A stretch of DNA of 64,000 nucleotides from an uncultured Pedosphaera sp. (GTDB lineage Bacteria; Verrucomicrobiota; Verrucomicrobiia; Limisphaerales; Pedosphaeraceae), in NCBI GenBank assembly GCA_903918755.1, contig CAIXFN010000017.1, forward strand, positions 62,001-126,000, written 5' to 3'. The notes beneath the pieces are model-generated. The model was not told the origin of the DNA, made no database searches, and saw only the letters and a program-made list of their open reading frames with translations. Positions within the stretch are counted from its first letter, which is position 1, and each line of letters begins with the position of its first letter. Position numbers and translations under genes: made by a program. This document shows, piece after piece, positions 1 to 9,300 of this stretch.

Positions 1-1892
1 TCCGAACCAACGCCCGGCCGGCGGAAAAACCTTACTTTGTGGTGGACATGGTTTGGGGCGCCGGGCCGGGGCAACTCTTCATTTTGGGTGACGACAAACA
101 AGTCCGCTGGCTGGACGCTTTTTCCGGCACGACCCTGGCCCGGCGGAACTTGAATTTTGCGGAGCTGGCGGCGCAATTGATCATTTCCCCCGACCACCAT
201 GTGCTGGCCGCCCGGGACAAGGAAGGTGGGGAGGTGGCATTGCTCGACGCCGCCGATTTACGCATTTTACAGGAATTGCATCATCCACAGCCGGTCACGG
301 GCATGGCCTTTTCACCGGATTCCAGTCTGCTCGCCGTCACGGGCAATGACGCCACCTTGCACCTCTGGTCGGTGGAGGGAACCCGGCACAAATTGCTCCC
401 CACCGGGGCCCCGCAGGCGGGCCCGACATTCAGTGCGGACGGAACCAAACTCGCGGCGGTGGGCTTGGATCACACCGCCCGACTCTGGTCGATTCCCCAA
501 GGGGAACCCTTGTGCGAGCCGCTCCAGTTGGGCCAGCGCGTTCTTTCCGTATGCCTGAATCCAACCGGGGACCGCCTCCTCACCACCTGCGCGGATGGCA
601 GCGCGACCTTGTGGGAAGCCAACCCCGCCCACGCGGCAGAATTGCGTTTCACGGCCGCCCGCCCCATCCTTTCCACGCACCTTTCCCGGGACGGGACGCA
701 GGCGTTCCTGACCACCGACGCGGGCCTCGAAACCTGGGACCTGGAGACCAGTAAGCACCTGACGACTTTGTCCGCCCGACCGGAGTTTCCGATTGATCCG
801 CAATTCAGTCCGGACGATCGCTATGTGCTCCTGCCGATGGCGAAAGCAACGGTTTTTGACTGCGCCTCCGGGATTTCGGCCGGACCACCGCTGGCGCTGC
901 CGGCTCCCGCCACCGCCACCGCCCTCTCGCCGGACGGCCGCCTCCTGGCCAGTGGGGATGAACAAGGACGGGTCCGCTTGTGGAACTGGCGCACCGGGGA
1001 ATTGCTCGCCTCGCCGGTGGTCCTGGACCCCCAGGAAATTATGCGCCTCGGATTCAGTCCCGACAGCCGGCGATTGTTCGCCACCGCTCGGAATCTCCAC
1101 TTGTATTGCTGGGATAGCGCGACCGGCAGCGCCACCTACCCCCCGCTGAAGATGGACAACTTTGGGGCGACGTTCGACTTTCTCGGCGATGGCCACCGGT
1201 TTGCCGCCCACGTGGGATTCGATGTCCACCTGTATGAAACCGCCACCGGCCGGGCGGAGCCACTCGTCCTCCACCACGACTTACCCAATATGCTGGTCCG
1301 GACCAGTCCGGATGGGGAACGCCTCGCACTGGTAGCTGAAGATAACCGGGTCAGCGAGTACAGCACCCACGGACCGGCCCCACTCATTTCCCCCCTGCCC
1401 CATGCCGCCCGGGTTTCCGCCCTGGAATATGACGCGGCAGGCCGGCGCTTTGCCACCGGCACGGCCACCGGTGACTTGGAAGTGTTCGACGCCGCCAGCG
1501 GTCGCTCCCTGACGGGAGTATTGCACCACGGTCGCGCGGGCCAGCCCGGCGCAATTGTGTCGCTCCATTTTACCACCGACGACCGCCGCCTGCTCTCGGC
1601 TTCCGCTGATGGCCTCGTCTGCCTGTGGGACCTCGGGCCGACCGCAGCGGAACCCATCCCTGGATGGCTGCCGGAACTGGCCGAAGCCATCGCCGGCCTG
1701 AAGGTGGGCGGCGGCGGGAGTGCTGAAGCCCCCATCGGATTGGAACCGGTCGCGCACGAAAAGCGCCGCGCCATCCGGTTGCAGTTGAGCGAGGTCCCCG
1801 GGCAAACCGCCTGGGCCCAATTGCCCCGCTGGCTTTTCGCCGATCCGCAAATCCGCGCGCGCAGCCCATTCTACGAATCCCGCCATCCCTGA
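1..1892 (+). CDS. WD40-repeat protein, 5' end outside window
   Basis: The frame is open from the left edge (first full codon at position 3) to a stop at 1892, so only the last ~629 residues are visible and the true start is upstream. The visible part is made of beta-propeller WD40 repeats: recurring units such as FSPDSSLLAVTGNDATLHLW, LSPDGRLLASGDEQGRVRLW and SADGLVCLWDL, each ending in the W/LW dipeptide. The C-terminal tail (GWLPELAEAIAGLKVGG) is of a kind I associate with Verrucomicrobia Ser/Thr kinase-WD40 fusions, so the missing N-terminus is probably a kinase domain like those at 46-52 kb. That part is inference. A cytosolic or membrane-anchored scaffold/sensor role is likely. Confidence 0.85.
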   Translation, partial: RTNARPAEKPYFVVDMVWGAGPGQLFILGDDKQVRWLDAFSGTTLARRNLNFAELAAQLIISPDHHVLAARDKEGGEVALLDAADLRILQELHHPQPVTGMAFSPDSSLLAVTGNDATLHLWSVEGTRHKLLPTGAPQAGPTFSADGTKLAAVGLDHTARLWSIPQGEPLCEPLQLGQRVLSVCLNPTGDRLLTTCADGSATLWEANPAHAAELRFTAARPILSTHLSRDGTQAFLTTDAGLETWDLETSKHLTTLSARPEFPIDPQFSPDDRYVLLPMAKATVFDCASGISAGPPLALPAPATATALSPDGRLLASGDEQGRVRLWNWRTGELLASPVVLDPQEIMRLGFSPDSRRLFATARNLHLYCWDSATGSATYPPLKMDNFGATFDFLGDGHRFAAHVGFDVHLYETATGRAEPLVLHHDLPNMLVRTSPDGERLALVAEDNRVSEYSTHGPAPLISPLPHAARVSALEYDAAGRRFATGTATGDLEVFDAASGRSLTGVLHHGRAGQPGAIVSLHFTTDDRRLLSASADGLVCLWDLGPTAAEPIPGWLPELAEAIAGLKVGGGGSAEAPIGLEPVAHEKRRAIRLQLSEVPGQTAWAQLPRWLFADPQIRARSPFYESRHP

Positions 1893-2083
1893 GGCGGAAC
1901 GATTTTGGCTCTTGAAATTTTCCGCGGTCCGCCTGATTTCAAAGGGTGTAAACCTTTGTGAATGCACAATAGGGACTTCTCATTTGCCGCAACCACCGCC
2001 CGCCTCCCGGCGGGACGGCAGCCGTAGGCAATGAATCAGTCAGCCCCGGAGTGCCCTCACAAAAACTTGATTCCCGACAACCT

Positions 2084-3907
2084 ATGAAGAAACCCGTTTG
2101 GCAAAACATTCTCCCGGCATTCTGGCCCGGCTTGTTACTTCTGCTGGGCACCTTGACTGTGCGTGCGGCACAATTCACCAACTCCAACATAACCCTCCCG
2201 TTCACGCTAAACGGCGTCATGGCCGTGGGTGATTATGACAATGACGGCCGCTTGGACCTCGCAATCACCGGCATATCTGAAGCTGGCCTCTACCAAACCA
2301 GCATCTATCATAACGATGGCGGCGGCAACTTCTCCCTGGCCTATACGAACGTCAGCGGGGCCAACCAGAGCACGCTGGTTTGGGTGGATCTCGACAATGA
2401 CGGCCGGCTGGATTTGGTGGTCAGCGGCACGGCGGGCGACACCGCCGGCCTGACCCAGATCTGGCGCAACACCGGCAGCGGCTTTGTCCAGGTCCCGACC
2501 TCCCTCCCCGGAACCTTTAACAGTGCGATGGCGGTGGGCGATTTTGACAACGACGGCTTGCCCGATCTGCTGATCGGCGGGGGCACCAGCACCACCTTGT
2601 TCCGTAACCTGGGTCACTTTGGCTTCACCACCAATGGCACCCCCACACTTCCGGGGGCCCAGAGTGGTGACGCGCAGTTCGCGGATTTTGACAACGACGG
2701 CTGGCCGGACGTGGCGCTCGGTTATCTGAGCAGTATCGCCATCACCACCAACAACAGCTATGTCGCCGGCATATTCGGCAACCAGGGCGGCACCAATTTC
2801 AACCTGACTTCCCTGGTGCCGAATGCCGCGGAAGGCCGCATGGGAGTGGCGGATTTCAACAACGACGGCCGGCTGGATATCGGCATGGTCGGCCAGAGTC
2901 CTTTCCTGGCCACGTTCCTGGCCAACACCGGCGGCGGCGTCTTCACCCCCACCAGTGTGGTGCCTGTGAGCAACTTCAACGCCGGCTTCCGGCCCACCGG
3001 GGTGCTGTTTGGCGATTTTGACAATGCGGGCCTGCTCGATGTCGTCGTCGGCACCCGGCGGGGCCTGATCGAATACCTCGCCAACCAGGGCAATGGCATT
3101 TTCTCGCTCACCGACGTGGGCATCGCCACCGGTAACTCCGCCTTCAATCCGCCAGTGGCCATCGGGGATCTTTTCGGCGACGGCCGGCTGGCCGTGATTT
3201 ATTCCGGTGACGACGCGGCTTATAATCGGGGTACGTTTATTTACCGGAACACCACCCCGGTGACCAATACCCCGCCCACGGCCCCCGACCATTTGTTCAG
3301 CAGTCCCGCCACCAACGGCGCGCGAGTTACCTTGTCCTGGACCACCGCCACGGACGCCCAAACCCCGACTGTCGGCCTCACCTACAACCTCCGCGTGGGC
3401 ACCGTCCCCGGTGGTTGCGACATTGTCTCTCCGCATTCCGATCCCGTTACTGGCAGACGCCGGGTCGTCGCCACCGGCAACGCAGGCCAGCGCCTCTTCG
3501 CTTATTTGCAGAAGCTGCCCATCAACACCACCTACTATTGGAGTGTGCAGGCCATCGATGGCGGCCTCGCGGGCGGTCCCTGGGCGCCCGAGGCCACGTT
3601 CAGCACCCGTCCCCGGCTCGCGGGCGATATTAACGGCGACGGCATCGTGGATCAGAATGAATTGCGCGCCATCTATGCCAGTTACCTCCAGACCAGTCCC
3701 TATCTGACCATGACCAACACCGCCGGTCTCGGCAGTTCCCAGGTGACGTTTTCGGCCGGCAACGACGGCGGCCTGGTGTTCAGCGTGCTCACCTCCACCA
3801 ATCTCACGGATTGGCAGTACCTCGGGCCCGCGACCACCCAGTATCTCTTCAACGATGTCAACGCCGGCGCCACACCGACGCGTTACTATCGCCTGACGTA
3901 TCCTTAA
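2084..3907 (+). CDS. Secreted FG-GAP/VCBS repeat protein with Fn3-like and EF-hand segments
   Basis: About 607 aa. I chose ATG 2084 rather than the upstream in-frame GTG 2051 because it directly starts a signal peptide (MKKPVWQN, a hydrophobic stretch, then an A-A cut site near residue 28). Seven or so FG-GAP/VCBS units follow, each with a calcium-loop core such as VGDYDNDGRLDLAI, VDLDNDGRLDLVV and FADFDNDGWPDVAL; these normally build an integrin-like beta-propeller. Next come a fibronectin-III-like segment (TNGARVTLSWTTATDAQTP), one dockerin/EF-hand-like loop (GDINGDGIVDQNELRAIY) and a terminal STNLTDWQYLGP...RYYRLTYP module often seen on Verrucomicrobia secreted proteins. Ligand unknown. 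A rho-independent terminator follows immediately. Confidence 0.85.
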   Translation: MKKPVWQNILPAFWPGLLLLLGTLTVRAAQFTNSNITLPFTLNGVMAVGDYDNDGRLDLAITGISEAGLYQTSIYHNDGGGNFSLAYTNVSGANQSTLVWVDLDNDGRLDLVVSGTAGDTAGLTQIWRNTGSGFVQVPTSLPGTFNSAMAVGDFDNDGLPDLLIGGGTSTTLFRNLGHFGFTTNGTPTLPGAQSGDAQFADFDNDGWPDVALGYLSSIAITTNNSYVAGIFGNQGGTNFNLTSLVPNAAEGRMGVADFNNDGRLDIGMVGQSPFLATFLANTGGGVFTPTSVVPVSNFNAGFRPTGVLFGDFDNAGLLDVVVGTRRGLIEYLANQGNGIFSLTDVGIATGNSAFNPPVAIGDLFGDGRLAVIYSGDDAAYNRGTFIYRNTTPVTNTPPTAPDHLFSSPATNGARVTLSWTTATDAQTPTVGLTYNLRVGTVPGGCDIVSPHSDPVTGRRRVVATGNAGQRLFAYLQKLPINTTYYWSVQAIDGGLAGGPWAPEATFSTRPRLAGDINGDGIVDQNELRAIYASYLQTSPYLTMTNTAGLGSSQVTFSAGNDGGLVFSVLTSTNLTDWQYLGPATTQYLFNDVNAGATPTRYYRLTYP

Positions 3908-3924
3908 GGCCAGAGGTGGGGCCC

Positions 3925-3977
3925 GGCCGCCATCATCGGTTCCCTTGCGGGGCACCGGGGTGGCGGCCTTTTTATTT
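3925..3977 (+). terminator. Intrinsic terminator after the FG-GAP gene
   Basis: An 8-bp perfect inverted repeat (GGCCGCCA at 3925-3932, TGGCGGCC at 3961-3968) is followed at once by a T-rich run (TTTTTATTT, 3969-3977). It lies 17 nt past the stop codon at 3907 and points the right way for that gene. On the opposite strand there is no T-run, so it probably does not end the convergent asparaginase transcript. Confidence 0.75.
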
Positions 3978-3999
3978 CCCCAGGTGTAAACACCTCACT

Positions 4000-5145
4000 T
4001 CAATCCTCGGCGGTCCCCGGCAGGAGCGCCTCGACCGTCGGCGTGCTCGGCCCATTCTCCGTGCACAGCGCATAGCGCACCGGATTTTTCCCCGACTGTC
4101 CGTACAACGCCACGCCCGCGTGATCACCGCTTTTGTTTACAATATAGTACGTCACGTTGAAATTCGGTTTGCCCCGCTGGTTGAGCAATCGTTTCTCAAC
4201 GGTGTTGGCCACCACGCGCTTCATGGCCGCCATACCTGCGTCCTTGGGCGTCAGCCCGTGGCGCATTCCTTCCACAATGAGGAAGGAAATCAACCCGAAC
4301 AGATTGGCCTCCCCACGTCCGGTTGATCCCGCCGCGCCCACCTCGCCGTCTACGTAAAGTCCCGCGCCCAGGATCGGGGAATCGCCGACCCGCCCGGGGA
4401 TTTTCCAAGCCAGCCCGCTGGTCGTCGTCACCCCGCACACTTCGCCTTTGGCGCTCACACCGTTGCAATTGATCGTCCCGTAATAGTGATCCGGATCGAT
4501 CAACCCGTCGGCCACCATTGCCAACCCCGCCCGATGCCCCGCCTCGGCCCGGGTTTTCGGATCGAGGTAGTGCCCTGGATCGGTGCGCCGTTTCCATTCG
4601 AGCCAAAGCTGGCGCGCCTTTTCCGTGATCAGATCCGGTTCGATCTTGAAGCCCATGCTCCGCGCAAATTTCTGGGCGTCCAGTCCCACGATCAAATGAT
4701 GGTCGGTCTCCTGCATTACCTTTTGCGCCACCAGCGAGGGCGTGCGCACCCCTTGAATGGCCGCCACCGCGCCCGCACGCTTCAGCGGCCCGTGCATCAC
4801 GGAAGCGTCCAATTGCACCACCCCCTCGGCATTCGGCAACCCGCCATAGCCCACACTGGTGTCTTCCGGATCCAGTTCCACAATGTTGACGCCGGCAATC
4901 ACGGCATCCAGCACATCGCGACCCGCGGTGATCATTTGAAAGGCCCGGGCCACACAGGTGAGTCCTTCGGCATCTTTCGACTGATTCCCGTTGGCGGCCG
5001 CCACCACGACGGGTTTCGCGCTCGTGGGGATCAGGATTTGCGGTGCCCCGGTTTGGGCGAGCAAGGATTGGCCACTCAGTGCTCCCAGGCCAACTCCGGC
5101 GGAAGCGGTGGCGACAAAGGTACGGCGGTTGATGCGCGTTTTCAT
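4000..5145 (-). CDS. N4-(beta-N-acetylglucosaminyl)-L-asparaginase (glycosylasparaginase)
   Basis: 381 aa, an Ntn-hydrolase expected to cleave the GlcNAc-Asn bond of glycoasparagine. The N-terminus (NRRTFVATASAGVGLGALSG) is a twin-arginine signal, so the enzyme is exported folded. The family's core is clear: DPEDTSVGYGGLPN near residue 93, the autocleavage/catalytic threonine as T224 in YYGTINCNG (aligned with HDTIGM of characterised enzymes), then CGVTTTSGLAWKIPGRVGDS and PILGAGLYVDGEVGAA, which form the substrate pocket. Self-cleavage just before T224 would give alpha and beta subunits. It is divergent from the esterase gene at 5310 across a 164-bp intergenic region. Confidence 0.92.
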   Translation of the reverse strand: MKTRINRRTFVATASAGVGLGALSGQSLLAQTGAPQILIPTSAKPVVVAAANGNQSKDAEGLTCVARAFQMITAGRDVLDAVIAGVNIVELDPEDTSVGYGGLPNAEGVVQLDASVMHGPLKRAGAVAAIQGVRTPSLVAQKVMQETDHHLIVGLDAQKFARSMGFKIEPDLITEKARQLWLEWKRRTDPGHYLDPKTRAEAGHRAGLAMVADGLIDPDHYYGTINCNGVSAKGEVCGVTTTSGLAWKIPGRVGDSPILGAGLYVDGEVGAAGSTGRGEANLFGLISFLIVEGMRHGLTPKDAGMAAMKRVVANTVEKRLLNQRGKPNFNVTYYIVNKSGDHAGVALYGQSGKNPVRYALCTENGPSTPTVEALLPGTAED

Positions 5146-5309
5146 AGTTTGCCTTTCTTGCTTTGCCGGGACCAGGGGTGCCCGGCACGGGTTTTTCTCG
5201 TGCTGCAGTCCAGCTTATGTCCATCCGCCGCGCCGGGTCCAGCCAGCGATTCAACGTGCGGTGGCGCCGATTCTCCCCTAGCGTTTCCTGCAACCAAAGG
5301 GATTCGCAA

Positions 5310-6311
5310 ATGATGACTCGCAGGCAGGCAGTAAGAACAATCACGCTCGCCTCGGTGGCGGGTTGGGCGGGAGTGCCACGGCTAGCCGCCGCCGCTCAAA
5401 CCAACCTGCCGGCGACCAACGCCCCGCCCGCGGAACCCGCCCCCCCAACACCCTCCCCGCTCGCCCCGGGCGACCACCAGCGTAAGTTGACCGTGGGCGG
5501 GCTCGAACGCACGTACCTCGTGCACATCCCCAAGGACCACGACCCCAAGGCGCCGGCCGCGGTCATTCTGGCCCTGCACGGCGCGGCCATGAACGGCCCG
5601 CTGATGGCGCAATTCTGCGGCTTGAGCGAAACCTCCGACCGGGCGGGTTTCATCGTGGTGTATCCCAGCGGCACCGGCACCGGACCTTTTCTCGCCTGGA
5701 ACGCCGGTGGCTTTCGCGGCGAAATGGCCAAAGGGCGGCCGGACGATGTGGCTTTTCTCAACCGGGTAATCGACGATCTCGGCACGGTTGCCCAAGTTGA
5801 TTCCCACCGGGTTTTTGCCTGCGGCATCAGCAACGGCGGCATGATGTGCTATCGCCTTGCCGCGGAACTCTCCGAACGGATCGCCGCGATCGGCCCGGTC
5901 GCCGGCACCATTGCCATCGATGAAAGCAAGCCCCAGCGTCCCGTCCCGGTGATCCACTTCCACGGCACCAAGGACGGCTTCGTGCCCTTCGAAATGCCGG
6001 GGAGCAAAGCGCCCGCCTTCATGCGCTTGCGCGGCGTGGCGGAGTCCGTGGCCACCTGGGTCAAAATCAACGGGTGCGCGGAAACTCCCGTCATCGACAC
6101 CTTATCCAAGCCGGGCGACGAACTAAAGGTGACTCGCGAGACCCATGGCGGCGGGCGGGACGGCACCGAAGTGGTTCTGGTGGTCATCGAGGGTGGTGGC
6201 CATACCTGGCCGGGCATGGTGCCCATCGTGGGGTTCATCGGCAAATCCGCCCTGAACATTTCCGCGAATGACCTGCTTTGGGAGTTCTTCCAAAAGCACC
6301 CCCTCCCCTAG
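5310..6311 (+). CDS. Tat-exported PHB-depolymerase/feruloyl-esterase-like hydrolase (LpqC family)
   Basis: 333 aa from ATG 5310, preceded by an AAAGGG ribosome-binding site; upstream in-frame codons give implausible sequence. The N-terminus TRRQAVRTITLASVAGWAG followed by an Ala-rich cut site is a Tat-type signal, then a Pro-rich linker to residue ~52. The alpha/beta-hydrolase core has the nucleophile elbow GISNGG (S174), an oxyanion region LALHGAAMNG, the acid residue in HFHGTKDGFVPF and the catalytic histidine in EGGGHTWPG. Members hydrolyse polyhydroxybutyrate oligomers, feruloyl or acetyl esters on plant polysaccharide; the exact substrate cannot be read from sequence. Confidence 0.88.
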   Translation: MMTRRQAVRTITLASVAGWAGVPRLAAAAQTNLPATNAPPAEPAPPTPSPLAPGDHQRKLTVGGLERTYLVHIPKDHDPKAPAAVILALHGAAMNGPLMAQFCGLSETSDRAGFIVVYPSGTGTGPFLAWNAGGFRGEMAKGRPDDVAFLNRVIDDLGTVAQVDSHRVFACGISNGGMMCYRLAAELSERIAAIGPVAGTIAIDESKPQRPVPVIHFHGTKDGFVPFEMPGSKAPAFMRLRGVAESVATWVKINGCAETPVIDTLSKPGDELKVTRETHGGGRDGTEVVLVVIEGGGHTWPGMVPIVGFIGKSALNISANDLLWEFFQKHPLP

Positions 6312-6438
6312 CCTCGCAAACGCCCCCCATTTTCTCCGCCAAACGGAACGCCTGCAAGCTTGCCGCGCGGACTTGCCCCAGCCATACTACCCCTTCATCT
6401 GCTCCCCGTGAGGGATCAGCGACGGTTGAGTTTTATCT

Positions 6439-7371
6439 ATGAAAATTTTGATTACTGGCGGCGCGGGATACATCGGTTCGGTGCTGACGCCGAATCTGCT
6501 CGCGCAGGGACATGAAGTGACGGTGGTGGATAATTTCCTCTTCCGGCAGAACAGCCTGCTGGACTGCTGCCAATATCCGAATTTCTCGGTCATCCGCGGC
6601 GACTCCCGGGAGGAAAGCCTGATGAAGCCGCTGGTCGCCAAGGCGGACCTGATCATCCCCCTGGCCGCCCTGGTGGGCGTCCCGCTTTGCAACCGGGATC
6701 AAATTGCGACCCGGACCACCAATTTTGAAGCCGTCGCCATGTTGTGCAAACTCGCCAGCCCGGCCCAACGCATCATTATGCCCGTGACGAACAGCGGTTA
6801 TGGCATTGGCGAAAAGGGCAAGTTTTGCACCGAGGAATCCCCCCTCCGCCCCCTTTCCTCCTACGGCATCACGAAAGTCCAGGCCGAGGAAGCCGTCTTG
6901 CAACGCGAGAACAGCATCAGCTTCCGCCTCGCCACCGTTTTCGGCCTGGCGCCCCGCATGCGCCTGGATTTGCTCGTGAATGACTTCGTCTATCGGGCGG
7001 TGCATGATCGCGCTGTGCTGATTTTCGAAGGCCACTTCAAGCGTAATTACATCCACATCCGCGACGTCGTCCGGGCGTTCGATCATGGTATCGCCAATTT
7101 CGAAACCATGAAGGGCCGTCCCTACAACGCCGGTTTGGAAGAGGCCAATCTCTCCAAATTGGAACTCTGCGCCGTCATCCAGAAACACCTCCCGAATTTC
7201 GTCTATGTCGAGGCGCCCATCGGCGAAGATCCCGACAAACGCGATTATATCGTGTCCAACGCCCGGCTCCTGGGCACAGGTTTCCAAACGGAATGGGGTC
7301 TGGACCGCGGTATCACCGAGTTGATCAAGGGGTTCACCATTCTCCGCAACTCCGTTTACTCCAACGTTTAA
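6439..7371 (+). CDS. NAD-dependent epimerase/dehydratase (extended SDR)
   Basis: 310 aa. The Rossmann nucleotide-binding glycine motif GGAGYIGS is at residues 7-14, followed by the acidic VDNF end of beta-2. The catalytic region carries S/T plus YxxxK as SSYGITKVQAEEAV (Y and K of the SDR triad). RNYIHIRDVVRAF and the late IGEDPDKRDYIVS segment are typical of nucleotide-sugar epimerases/dehydratases. It lies 21 bp upstream of a sugar-1-phosphate nucleotidyltransferase, so the two probably act together in making an activated sugar for surface polysaccharide or glycans. The specific sugar is not determinable. Confidence 0.88.
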   Translation: MKILITGGAGYIGSVLTPNLLAQGHEVTVVDNFLFRQNSLLDCCQYPNFSVIRGDSREESLMKPLVAKADLIIPLAALVGVPLCNRDQIATRTTNFEAVAMLCKLASPAQRIIMPVTNSGYGIGEKGKFCTEESPLRPLSSYGITKVQAEEAVLQRENSISFRLATVFGLAPRMRLDLLVNDFVYRAVHDRAVLIFEGHFKRNYIHIRDVVRAFDHGIANFETMKGRPYNAGLEEANLSKLELCAVIQKHLPNFVYVEAPIGEDPDKRDYIVSNARLLGTGFQTEWGLDRGITELIKGFTILRNSVYSNV

Positions 7372-7392
7372 GCAATCGCCGTTCCAGGATTT

Positions 7393-8136
7393 ATGAGTGT
7401 GGCCCTGAACGAAGTGGCGGCGGTGATTCTCGCGGGCGGGTTCGGTACCCGCATCCGGCACTTGCTGCGCGACCTCCCCAAACCGATGGCTCCGGTGGCG
7501 GGCCGTCCGTTCGTGGAATGGGTGGTCCGTTACCTGGCGCATCAGGGCGTCACCCGCGTGGTGCTCTCGACCGGTTATCTGGCCGAGGTCATCGCGGACC
7601 ATTTCATCGCCCATCCGATCCCGGGCGTCAGCGTGACGTGCGTGCCCGAAACCACTCCGCTCGGGACCGGTGGCGGAGTAATCCATGCCGCCCGTAACGC
7701 CGGTGGCACCCCTCCCGCGGCCTGGTTGATCCTCAACGGGGATTCGCTCGTCTTTGCCGACTTGTCCCGGGCAGTCCAAGCCCTCGCGGATTCCTCCGTC
7801 GCGGGGGTCATTTTGGGACGGCAGATAGAAGACGCTTCCCGTTACGGCACTTTGGCCACCGACACGGCCGGCAATTTATTGAGCTTTCAGGAAAAACGGC
7901 CGGGCAGCGGCGTGATCAACACCGGCATTTACCTGTTGCGCCATGAACTGCTGGATGAATTTCCCGCCCCCCGCCCCCTCAGTATCGAGCAGGATGTCTT
8001 TCCCAGCTTGATTCAGCGGGGCCGGCGTTTACAAGTGGTGCCGACGGATGCCCCGTTTTTGGATATCGGCACCCCGGAATCCTTGCCCCAAGCGGATGCC
8101 TTTATCAGTGGGAACCAGTCCCAGTTTCTGATTTGA
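7393..8136 (+). CDS. Sugar-phosphate nucleotidyltransferase (HddC/mannose-1-P guanylyltransferase-like)
   Basis: 247 aa. The nucleotidyltransferase signature is intact: AVILAGGFGTRIR (G-G-x-G-T-R loop) and LPKPMAPVAGRPFVEW. Later come the metal-binding LILNGDSL and the substrate region EKRPGSGVINTGIYLL. This short single-domain form resembles D-glycero-D-manno-heptose-1-phosphate guanylyltransferase (HddC) and related enzymes, which convert a sugar-1-phosphate plus NTP to NDP-sugar and PPi. It follows the epimerase at 6439 and its 3' end overlaps the convergent dgt gene by 32 bp, leaving no room for a terminator. Confidence 0.85.
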   Translation: MSVALNEVAAVILAGGFGTRIRHLLRDLPKPMAPVAGRPFVEWVVRYLAHQGVTRVVLSTGYLAEVIADHFIAHPIPGVSVTCVPETTPLGTGGGVIHAARNAGGTPPAAWLILNGDSLVFADLSRAVQALADSSVAGVILGRQIEDASRYGTLATDTAGNLLSFQEKRPGSGVINTGIYLLRHELLDEFPAPRPLSIEQDVFPSLIQRGRRLQVVPTDAPFLDIGTPESLPQADAFISGNQSQFLI

Positions 8137-9295
8137 GGCCGGCCGGTGGCGTGGGGCCGAAAACCCGTTCATGCTCCTGCATGGCGTACCGATCCGTCAT
8201 GCCGGCCAGGTAATCGCAGATGGCGCGATGACGGCCATCCTTGCGGAAACGTTTGCGGGCCCGCTCCCCCACCTCTTTGGGATGCGCCACATAATGGTGG
8301 AATAATTCTTCCAGCATCCGCACCGCGCGCAGGTTGGGCTGATGCACCACCGGGTTAAAATACAGGTTGGTGTACAGGTAATCCCGCAGTTCCTGATTGA
8401 GCTTCCGATGTTCCGGGCTGTATTGCACCAACGCCCGGGACTGGAGCCGCACCTCATCCGCACTGCGGACTTTGGAGCGCAGAATCCGGGCTTCCGTGGT
8501 GCCGACCACGTTCTTCACCTGGACATCAATGATGCAGCGGATGGTAAAATACCGGCGGCATTCATCCGGCAGCTCGCCGTACTCTTTGCGTACCTCGCGC
8601 GCGGCCTGGCGCCAGATGCGCACGTTCCGCACGAGATCTTTTTCGGAGAGTAACCCGGAATCCAGCCCGTCATCCAAATCGTGGCTGTAATACGTGATTT
8701 CATCGGCCAGATTCGCCACCTGGGCTTCCAGGGAGGAGGATTTGGCATCAAACCCGGCGCGTTTCGCTGGATGATCGTAGGTGGTAAAATGTTTGACCAA
8801 GCCCTCGCGCACCTCCCAGCTCAAATTCAGCCCCGGAAAACGGGGATACTTCTGCTCGATTTCCTCCACCACCCGCAGGCTATGCCGGTTATGCTCGAAG
8901 CCGCCATACTCCTTCATGAGCCGGTTGAGCACTTTTTCGCCGGTGTGACCGAAGGGGGAATGTCCCAGGTCATGGGCGAGGGCAATCGTCTCGGCAAGGT
9001 CTTCGTTCAGTCTCAGTGCCCGGGTGATGTTGCGGGTGATGGCCGCCACCTCCATCGTGTGGGTCAACCGCGTCCGCAGATGATCCCCGCTCCCGTTAAG
9101 AAATACCTGGGTTTTGTATTCCAATCGACGAAACGCCCGGGAATGAATCACCCGGTCGCGGTCGCGCTGATATTGCGTGCGCCATTCCGGCGGCTCTTCC
9201 ACGTACTTCCGCCCCCGCGATTCCGCGCTGAACTGCGCGTATGGAGCCAGGAACTGGCGTTCCCAGGACTCCAATTCTTCACGGGTGCGCGGCAT
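8105..9295 (-). CDS. dgt: Deoxyguanosinetriphosphate triphosphohydrolase-like protein
   Basis: 396 aa, HD-superfamily dNTPase. Recognisable motifs: HSRAFRRLEYKTQVF near residue 51, the first metal histidine in RTRLTHTMEVA (H79), and the HD pair in LAHDLGHSPFGHTGE (H108-D109), with a further aspartate in DLADEITYYSHDLDDGL. The family releases tripolyphosphate from dGTP or other dNTPs and helps set dNTP pools; some members restrict phage. It lies 5 bp after ispH on the same strand and may be co-transcribed with the oxidase genes upstream. It ends in a 32-bp overlap with the convergent nucleotidyltransferase gene. Confidence 0.92.
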   Translation of the reverse strand: MPRTREELESWERQFLAPYAQFSAESRGRKYVEEPPEWRTQYQRDRDRVIHSRAFRRLEYKTQVFLNGSGDHLRTRLTHTMEVAAITRNITRALRLNEDLAETIALAHDLGHSPFGHTGEKVLNRLMKEYGGFEHNRHSLRVVEEIEQKYPRFPGLNLSWEVREGLVKHFTTYDHPAKRAGFDAKSSSLEAQVANLADEITYYSHDLDDGLDSGLLSEKDLVRNVRIWRQAAREVRKEYGELPDECRRYFTIRCIIDVQVKNVVGTTEARILRSKVRSADEVRLQSRALVQYSPEHRKLNQELRDYLYTNLYFNPVVHQPNLRAVRMLEELFHHYVAHPKEVGERARKRFRKDGRHRAICDYLAGMTDRYAMQEHERVFGPTPPAGLKSETGTGSH

Positions 9296-9300
9296 GACGA

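Noticed and set aside
312-1967. Long minus-strand frames opposite the WD40 gene
   Set aside because: They lie antisense to clear WD40 repeats and show Arg/Gly/Pro-rich shadow composition of GC-rich DNA.
2207-3955. 582-aa minus-strand frame opposite the FG-GAP gene
   Set aside because: Antisense shadow; repeats in it are the complement of the DNDGRLD codons and no known domain appears.
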